A stretch of 6,143 bases of DNA, taken from contig JASHVB010000789.1 of NCBI GenBank assembly GCA_030039695.1, forward strand, positions 1 through 6,143, in the 5' to 3' direction. Under the pieces are notes generated by a model. It had not been told where the DNA came from and made no database searches. It worked only from the letters and a program-made list of their open reading frames with translations. Position 1 is the first letter of the stretch. Each line of letters starts with the position of its first letter. The stretch is from Acetobacteraceae bacterium. Its GTDB lineage: Bacteria > Pseudomonadota > Alphaproteobacteria > Acetobacterales > Acetobacteraceae. The translations under genes and the position numbers were made by a program. Shown in pieces: positions 5,292-6,143 of the stretch.

Positions 5292-6143
5292 ATGATCTGT
5301 GATGTTCACGCCCACTACATTCCGAAAAAATTCAGCGACTTCATGGGCGACCGCTTCACCCCTGCGGTCGGCGTGCCAAAGCCGACCGGCATCGCGCGCC
5401 ATCCGGTCTCCGATTCCGCCACCGATATTCGGGGCCGATTGGAGCTGATGGACGCCGCAGGCGTGGAAAGGCAGATCCTCTCGCCGCACCGCCAGCCTTA
5501 TCTGCCGGACGAAGCGGATTGCGTGAAGGCGCTGCATCTACTGAACGATGGTTACGCCGAACTGGCACATCGTTATCCTAATCGCATCGCCTCCTATGTG
5601 ATGCTGCCGCTGCCGCACATCGATGCGTCGTTGCGCGAGATGGATCGCGGCTTCAGCCAGCTCGGGTGCGTCGGCGTCAACATGAACATTTCCTGCCTTG
5701 GACGTTCCATCGCCGAGGCTGAATTCGAACCGATTTATGCCGAGCTCAATCGTCGCGGCGCCATTCTGTTCGTACACCCGTCGGTCACTGGCGTGTGCTC
5801 GCCGATCATCAACGATTGGGGCTTCCGTGCATCGATTGGCAATTCTGTGGAAGACGGTATGTTCGTTGCGCACATGATCGCCAAAGGGATCCCATACCGT
5901 TATCCAAATATCCGGTTCATCGTGCCCCATCTCGGCGGACCGATCCCAATGCTGCTGAACCGGCTCGACACACAAGGCATCCGAGATCTGGGCGGGTTGC
6001 CGGAACTGCCGAGCGTGACGGCACGTAAGTTCTGGTACGACACCGTGTGCTACGGTTCAAAGGCCGCACTGACCTGCGCATGCGAGGCGTTCGGCGGAGA
6101 CAAGATGGTGACCGGCAGCGATTATCCAGTGCTGCAGGATTGG
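5292..6143 (+). CDS. ACMSD-like amidohydrolase (amidohydrolase 2 family), C-terminus cut by window edge
   Basis: From the ATG at 5292, with GGGAGG 6 nt upstream, the frame stays open for 284 residues to the window edge. The expected family length is about 300-350, so only the end is missing. All likely metal ligands of the TIM-barrel amidohydrolase fold are visible: H6 and H8 in DVHAHYIP, H162 in LFVHPS, H213 in VPHLGGPIP and D277 in TGSDYP. The family includes aminocarboxymuconate-semialdehyde decarboxylase, gamma-resorcylate and 5-carboxyvanillate decarboxylases, and simple hydrolases; most use one Zn or Mn ion to decarboxylate or hydrolyse small acids, often aromatic. The exact reaction cannot be assigned here. 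No signal peptide is present, so it is cytoplasmic. It may process a product of the imported compound, but this rests on proximity only. Confidence 0.92.
   Translation, partial: MICDVHAHYIPKKFSDFMGDRFTPAVGVPKPTGIARHPVSDSATDIRGRLELMDAAGVERQILSPHRQPYLPDEADCVKALHLLNDGYAELAHRYPNRIASYVMLPLPHIDASLREMDRGFSQLGCVGVNMNISCLGRSIAEAEFEPIYAELNRRGAILFVHPSVTGVCSPIINDWGFRASIGNSVEDGMFVAHMIAKGIPYRYPNIRFIVPHLGGPIPMLLNRLDTQGIRDLGGLPELPSVTARKFWYDTVCYGSKAALTCACEAFGGDKMVTGSDYPVLQDW

Noticed and set aside
4986..5537. Minus-strand open frame (183 codons) spanning the intergenic region and amidohydrolase start
   Set aside because: It overlaps the amidohydrolase coding region in antisense and the DUF3096 gene in another frame, with no family-like pattern.

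Overview
The window is compact, GC-rich bacterial chromosome, with no rRNA, tRNA, CRISPR or transposase visible. Its codon bias towards G/C in third positions, small intergenic gaps and gene families fit a Gram-negative proteobacterium. A soil- or water-dwelling alphaproteobacterium is my best guess, inferred from general appearance and not proven.

Layout. On the minus strand, positions 1-1917 hold a two-gene unit transcribed leftwards: a phytanoyl-CoA dioxygenase (PhyH)-type Fe(II)/2-oxoglutarate oxygenase (1024-1917), then a beta-lactamase-fold serine hydrolase (1-1027) that overlaps it by 4 bp and runs off the left edge. Divergent from these, on the plus strand, is a three-gene ribose/fructose-type (CUT2) ABC importer: a periplasmic binding protein with a Tat-like signal peptide (2091-3155), a membrane permease (3228-4202) and a single-domain ATPase (4199-4954). 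The permease and ATPase genes overlap by 4 bp. The 173-bp divergent region (1918-2090) carries a 12-bp palindrome and two mutually exclusive small inverted repeats. The 72-bp gap between binding protein and permease is almost entirely inverted repeats; the last one lies between a Shine-Dalgarno-like sequence and the permease start.

Downstream of the ATPase is a REP-like imperfect palindrome (4961-4992), then a tiny minus-strand gene for a 50-residue DUF3096-type membrane protein (5018-5170). A plus-strand amidohydrolase of the ACMSD-like (amidohydrolase 2) superfamily starts at 5292 and runs off the right edge.

Interpretation. Importer, oxygenase, serine hydrolase and metal-dependent hydrolase/decarboxylase look like an uptake-and-degradation locus for a small organic compound. 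The substrate cannot be read from the sequence. The importer resembles sugar importers, but no sugar kinase, isomerase or dehydrogenase is present here. I found no evidence of a dramatic novel system such as defence, mobile or retro elements. The most interesting points are the unassigned catabolic gene set and the RNA structures around the importer genes.
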